Below, piece after piece: positions 6,695 through 8,885 of a DNA stretch of 8,885 nucleotides. Position numbers and translations under genes: made by a program. The DNA is from Alphaproteobacteria bacterium. GTDB taxonomy: Bacteria > Pseudomonadota > Alphaproteobacteria > Caulobacterales > Caulobacteraceae. The number at the start of each line of letters is the position of its first letter. Within the stretch, counting starts at the first letter, position 1. The notes beneath the pieces were generated by a model. That model made no database searches, had not been told where the DNA came from, and worked only from the letters and a program-made list of their open reading frames with translations. Where the stretch lies: NCBI GenBank assembly GCA_018895795.1, contig JAHINZ010000069.1:1-8885 (forward strand), given 5' to 3'.

Positions 6695-7858
6695 ATGTCC
6701 GGATTTTGGCTGACCGAAGAGCAGGAAGCGATCCGCGAGGGCGTGGCCAAGCTTTGCGCGGGCTTCGACGATGACTACTGGCGCCGCACCGACGAGACCG
6801 GGATTTTTCCGGAGGACTTTGTCGCCGCCATCGCCGAGGGCGGCTGGCTGGGCGTGGCCATGCCGGAGTCGGTCGGCGGCGCGGGGCTGGGTCTGACCGA
6901 AGCGGCGGTGATGATGCAGGCCGTGGCCCAGTCGGGCGCGGGCTTCTCCGGCGCCTCAGCGATCCACCTGAATATTTTCGGCCCCATGCCGATCGTGAAG
7001 TTCGGCACTGACGCGCAGCGGGCCAGGCACTTGCCGCGCCTTATCTCGGGTGAGGACAAGATGTGCTTCGCGGTGACAGAGCCCAATTCGGGTCTGGACA
7101 CCTCCAGCCTCGAGACCCGCGCCGAGAAGGTCGATGGCGGCTATCGCCTGAACGGCCGCAAGATCTGGACCACCGGCGCCCAGCGCGCCAACAAGATCCT
7201 GATCATCGCCCGCACCACGCCCAAGGACCAGTGCGCCAAGCCGACCCAGGGCCTGAGCCTGTTCTATACCGACCGCGAAAAGATCGAGGCCAAGCCGATC
7301 CCGAAGATGGGTCGCAAGGCCGTCGAATGTAACATGCTCTTCATCGAGGACCTTTTCGTGCCCGTCGATGATCTGGTCGGCGAGGAAGGCAAGGGCTTCG
7401 CCTATCTGCTGCACGGCCTGAACCCCGAACGGGTGCTGTTCGCCGTCGAGGCCGTCGGCCTTGGGCGCGCCGCCCTGGCCAAGGCCACGACCTACGCCAA
7501 GGAGCGCGTGGTGTTCGGCCGGCCGATCGGCCAGAATCAAGGCGTGGCCCATCCGCTGGCTAGGTCGTGGGCGGAGCTGGAAGCGGCCAATCTCTTGGCC
7601 TTCAAGGCCGCCGCCCTCTACGACCTGGGCAAGGATTGCGGGGCCGAGGCCAATGCCTCGAAATATCTGGGCGCCGAGGCCGGCTTTACCGCCTGCGAGA
7701 ACGCCGTCCTGGCCCATGGCGGCATGGGCTACGCCAAGGAATACGACGTCGAGCGCTATTTCCGCGAGGCGATGATCGCCCGCATCGCGCCGATCAGCCG
7801 CGAGATGATCCTCAACTTCATCGCCGAGCGCGTTCTGGGCCTGCCCAAGAGTTACTGA
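6695..7858 (+). CDS. Acyl-CoA dehydrogenase
   Basis: This 387-residue protein is a complete flavin-dependent acyl-CoA dehydrogenase, which introduces a trans-2 double bond into an acyl-CoA and passes electrons to electron-transfer flavoprotein. The alpha-helical N-terminal domain spans about 1-120. The middle beta domain has CFAVTEPNSGLDTSS (124-138) and GRKIWTTGAQRANKILI (154-170), the flavin and substrate contacts. The C-terminal helical domain has RVVFGRPIGQNQ (271-282) and AHGGMGYAKEYDVERYFREA (340-359). The usual glutamate after this last motif is absent (the sequence is APISRE, 365-370), while E245 in GLNPERVLFA sits where isovaleryl- and long-chain acyl-CoA dehydrogenases keep their catalytic base. 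Chain-length specificity is not deducible. The frame extends to an ATG at 6626 inside the ThiO gene, but ATG 6695 has AGGGG 7 bases upstream and matches the family start. It is probably co-transcribed with ThiO. Confidence 0.94.
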   Translation: MSGFWLTEEQEAIREGVAKLCAGFDDDYWRRTDETGIFPEDFVAAIAEGGWLGVAMPESVGGAGLGLTEAAVMMQAVAQSGAGFSGASAIHLNIFGPMPIVKFGTDAQRARHLPRLISGEDKMCFAVTEPNSGLDTSSLETRAEKVDGGYRLNGRKIWTTGAQRANKILIIARTTPKDQCAKPTQGLSLFYTDREKIEAKPIPKMGRKAVECNMLFIEDLFVPVDDLVGEEGKGFAYLLHGLNPERVLFAVEAVGLGRAALAKATTYAKERVVFGRPIGQNQGVAHPLARSWAELEAANLLAFKAAALYDLGKDCGAEANASKYLGAEAGFTACENAVLAHGGMGYAKEYDVERYFREAMIARIAPISREMILNFIAERVLGLPKSY

Positions 7859-7864
7859 AAAAGA

Positions 7865-7891
7865 GGCCGGGTCCCCGTCAGGGACCCGGCC
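7865..7891 (-). terminator. Rho-independent terminator between convergent genes, mainly serving tonB
   Basis: GGCCGGGTCCC (7865-7875) and GGGACCCGGCC (7881-7891) form a perfect 11-bp GC-rich stem with a 5-base loop. Read on the minus strand, leaving the TonB gene, the stem is followed at once by TCTTTTTC, a proper T-run that overlaps the stop codon of the dehydrogenase. On the plus strand the following bases are not T-rich, so for the dehydrogenase it is a weaker stop or an mRNA end stabiliser. Confidence 0.85.
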
Positions 7892-7918
7892 AGCGCTTCA
7901 GGGTCAAGGGCGAACCGG

Positions 7919-8620
7919 CTACAGGTTGAAGCGGATCGGAATCCGCACCGTGGCGCCGTCGATCGCCTGACCGTTTTCGGTTTGCGGGCTCATGCGGAAG
8001 AAGCGCGACAGCTTCAGGGCGGCGTCGCCAAAGCCTTCGCCCAGCGGCGTCTCGTCCACGATCATGCAGTTGCGCACCGACCCGTTGACCGCCACCGCGC
8101 AGCTTATCGTGGCGCTCCCGGTGATCCCCCGGCGGGCCGCGCCGTCGGGATAGTAGCGCGCCATGTCATCACTCGAGGGTTTGCGCAGCCAGTTGGCGTG
8201 GGTGATCACCTTGGCCGCTGGCTGGGCCGGGGGGGCGACGAACGGCGGATCGGGCGTCAGGGTCACGGGGCCGGGCAGGCTCGTTGGCAAGGGTGTGTCG
8301 GGCGGCGCGATGGGCAGGATGTCGGGCGGTGTGAAGGGCGTCGTCAGCGGCGGATGCAACGCTATGGGGTTCGCCGGAGGGCGTTCCGCGGATTGCGGCG
8401 GCGGAGGCGGCTCGATCCAGGGGTGTTCCAGAATGATCGCCGGCTCGTCATGCGTGACGGCCAAGGGGGCGACGTACTTGGTGTAGGCCAGATAGCCGAT
8501 CAGCCCGACATGCACGGCGACCGATGCGCCGATCGCCGCGATCAAGGCGCGGGATGGTTTGCGGCTAGCTGGATCGAGGCCCGGAATGCCGGAAGCTTGG
8601 GGATTGAGCGCGATGGCCAT
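7919..8620 (-). CDS. TonB energy transducer protein
   Basis: The 233-residue protein has the TonB layout. A short cytoplasmic N-terminus is followed by one membrane anchor at about residues 25-46 (ALIAAIGASVAVHVGLIGYL). A long proline-rich periplasmic spacer spans about 60-135, including PPPPP at 71-75. The C-terminal TonB domain spans about 150-233 and has YYPDGAARRGITGSATISC, VDETPLGEGFGDAALKL and the terminal VRIPIRFNL. It would join an ExbB/ExbD motor, not present here, and deliver energy to outer-membrane receptors. C174 and C185 lie in the periplasmic domain and could form a disulfide; such a pair is common in alphaproteobacterial TonB-like proteins. A GTG at 8638 would add six residues, but ATG 8620 has AAGGGAG 6 bases before it and was chosen. 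It is monocistronic as far as visible and ends at the shared terminator. Its partner receptor is unknown; one receptor gene lies about 3 kb away. Confidence 0.9.
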   Translation of the reverse strand: MAIALNPQASGIPGLDPASRKPSRALIAAIGASVAVHVGLIGYLAYTKYVAPLAVTHDEPAIILEHPWIEPPPPPQSAERPPANPIALHPPLTTPFTPPDILPIAPPDTPLPTSLPGPVTLTPDPPFVAPPAQPAAKVITHANWLRKPSSDDMARYYPDGAARRGITGSATISCAVAVNGSVRNCMIVDETPLGEGFGDAALKLSRFFRMSPQTENGQAIDGATVRIPIRFNL

Positions 8621-8646
8621 GATGATCTCCCTTTTCACAATTATGC

Positions 8647-8692
8647 TTGTAAATTCAGAGCATCACGGGCGACGGCTGTTGTAAATTGACAA
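8647..8692. promoter_or_regulatory. AT-rich control region of tonB with a repeated TTGTAAATT motif
   Basis: TTGTAAATT occurs at 8647-8655 and again at 8679-8687, exactly 32 bases apart, about three helical turns. The second copy is part of a near-perfect palindrome TTGTAAATTGACAA (8679-8692), and the first is preceded by ACAA (8637-8640), giving ACAA-N6-TTGT. Both sit within 75 bases upstream of the tonB start, in the only markedly AT-rich stretch of the window. The geometry fits an operator bound by a dimeric regulator. Iron regulation through Fur would be a natural guess for tonB, but the motif is not a clear Fur or Zur box. Confidence 0.5.
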
Positions 8693-8786
8693 TCGTAATC
8701 TATCATCGATAATTTGTACGTCTGTAATTTTCGAGACCTGAAGGGGTGCGGCATCTTCGGCGGGGCGCAGGCCGGCTGGGGGGTGA

Positions 8787-8802
8787 TTAAGGTCTGGTTA
8801 AC
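8787..8802 (+). promoter_or_regulatory. CtrA binding box
   Basis: The sequence TTAA-GGTCTGG-TTAAC matches the full consensus of the Caulobacter cell-cycle regulator CtrA (TTAA-N7-TTAAC). It ends 23 bases before the ATG of the gene entering from the right, so it is placed to control that gene. The tonB gene on the other side is about 165 bases away and a less likely target. Confidence 0.7.
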
Positions 8803-8825
8803 CATGATCGTTCAGGCATGAGCGC

Positions 8826-8885
8826 ATGGCCGTTCAATCCATCCGCAGCGTCGTCGAGTCGGCGATCCAGCGCGCGTCCAGCGCC
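8826..8885 (+). CDS. Start of an unidentified gene, cut by the right edge
   Basis: An ATG at 8826 opens a frame of 20 codons to the window edge, reading MAVQSIRSVVESAIQRASSA. The predicted peptide is an amphipathic helix and has no signal peptide. The frame has stops at 8799 and 8805, so this ATG is its first possible start. The start of some Caulobacter SLT-type lytic transglycosylase proteins looks similar to my memory, but 20 residues cannot establish this. There is only a weak CAGG before the ATG. The competing ATG at 8819, in another frame, gives a low-complexity serine/arginine-rich peptide and is less convincing. The CtrA box directly upstream suggests cell-cycle control. Confidence 0.5.
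   Translation, partial: MAVQSIRSVVESAIQRASSA

Noticed and set aside
5869..6750. 293-codon minus-strand frame opposite the ThiO gene
   Set aside because: It is a shadow of the well-supported oxidase, with an arginine/glutamine-rich product of no family character.
6956..7717. 253-codon minus-strand frame opposite the acyl-CoA dehydrogenase
   Set aside because: It is fully contained in a gene with all family motifs and has no supporting ribosome-binding site or domain.
8622..8684. A 20-codon plus-strand frame starting ATGATCTCC
   Set aside because: It overlaps the ribosome-binding site and control region of tonB on the other strand, has no ribosome-binding site of its own and no recognisable sequence.

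Overview
The window looks like a chromosomal segment of a Caulobacter-type alphaproteobacterium. The basis is very high GC with strong third-position GC bias, outer-membrane transport genes of the TonB type, a sequence matching the CtrA cell-cycle operator (TTAA-N7-TTAAC), and a candidate general-stress (EcfG/SigT-type) promoter. No mobile element, CRISPR array, rRNA or tRNA gene was found, and the GC and codon character is uniform apart from one AT-rich intergenic stretch near the right end.

Layout. (1) Positions 1-2684, minus strand: a two-gene unit. A GT4 glycosyltransferase is followed after 14 bases by an amylo-alpha-1,6-glucosidase (glycogen-debranching type) that runs off the left edge. 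(2) Positions 2685-2973: a divergent intergenic region with a candidate stress promoter for the left unit and two hairpins ahead of the right-hand gene. (3) Positions 2974-4992, plus strand: a TonB-dependent outer-membrane receptor whose reading frame begins almost at the TonB box and has no visible signal peptide. (4) Positions 5026-5433, minus strand: a small XRE-type repressor, convergent with the receptor. (5) Positions about 5641-7858, plus strand: a ThiO-type FAD glycine oxidase followed 19 bases later by an acyl-CoA dehydrogenase, probably one transcript. (6) Positions 7859-7918: a strong hairpin terminator between convergent genes. (7) Positions 7919-8620, minus strand: a TonB energy transducer behind an AT-rich upstream region with repeated TTGTAAATT motifs. 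(8) From 8826 to the right edge, plus strand: the first 20 codons of a gene just downstream of the CtrA box.

How the genes relate. The left pair is plausibly a stress-linked oligosaccharide or glycogen module. The receptor and TonB belong to the same transport principle (outer-membrane import powered by the proton motive force through TonB) but are not adjacent, and their pairing is only an inference. The ThiO/acyl-CoA dehydrogenase pair has no obvious shared pathway. These are mostly ordinary core genes. The observations most worth checking are the CtrA-box gene start at the right edge, the candidate stress promoter, the missing receptor signal peptide, and the relocated catalytic base of the dehydrogenase. 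I see no convincing sign of a wholly new system.
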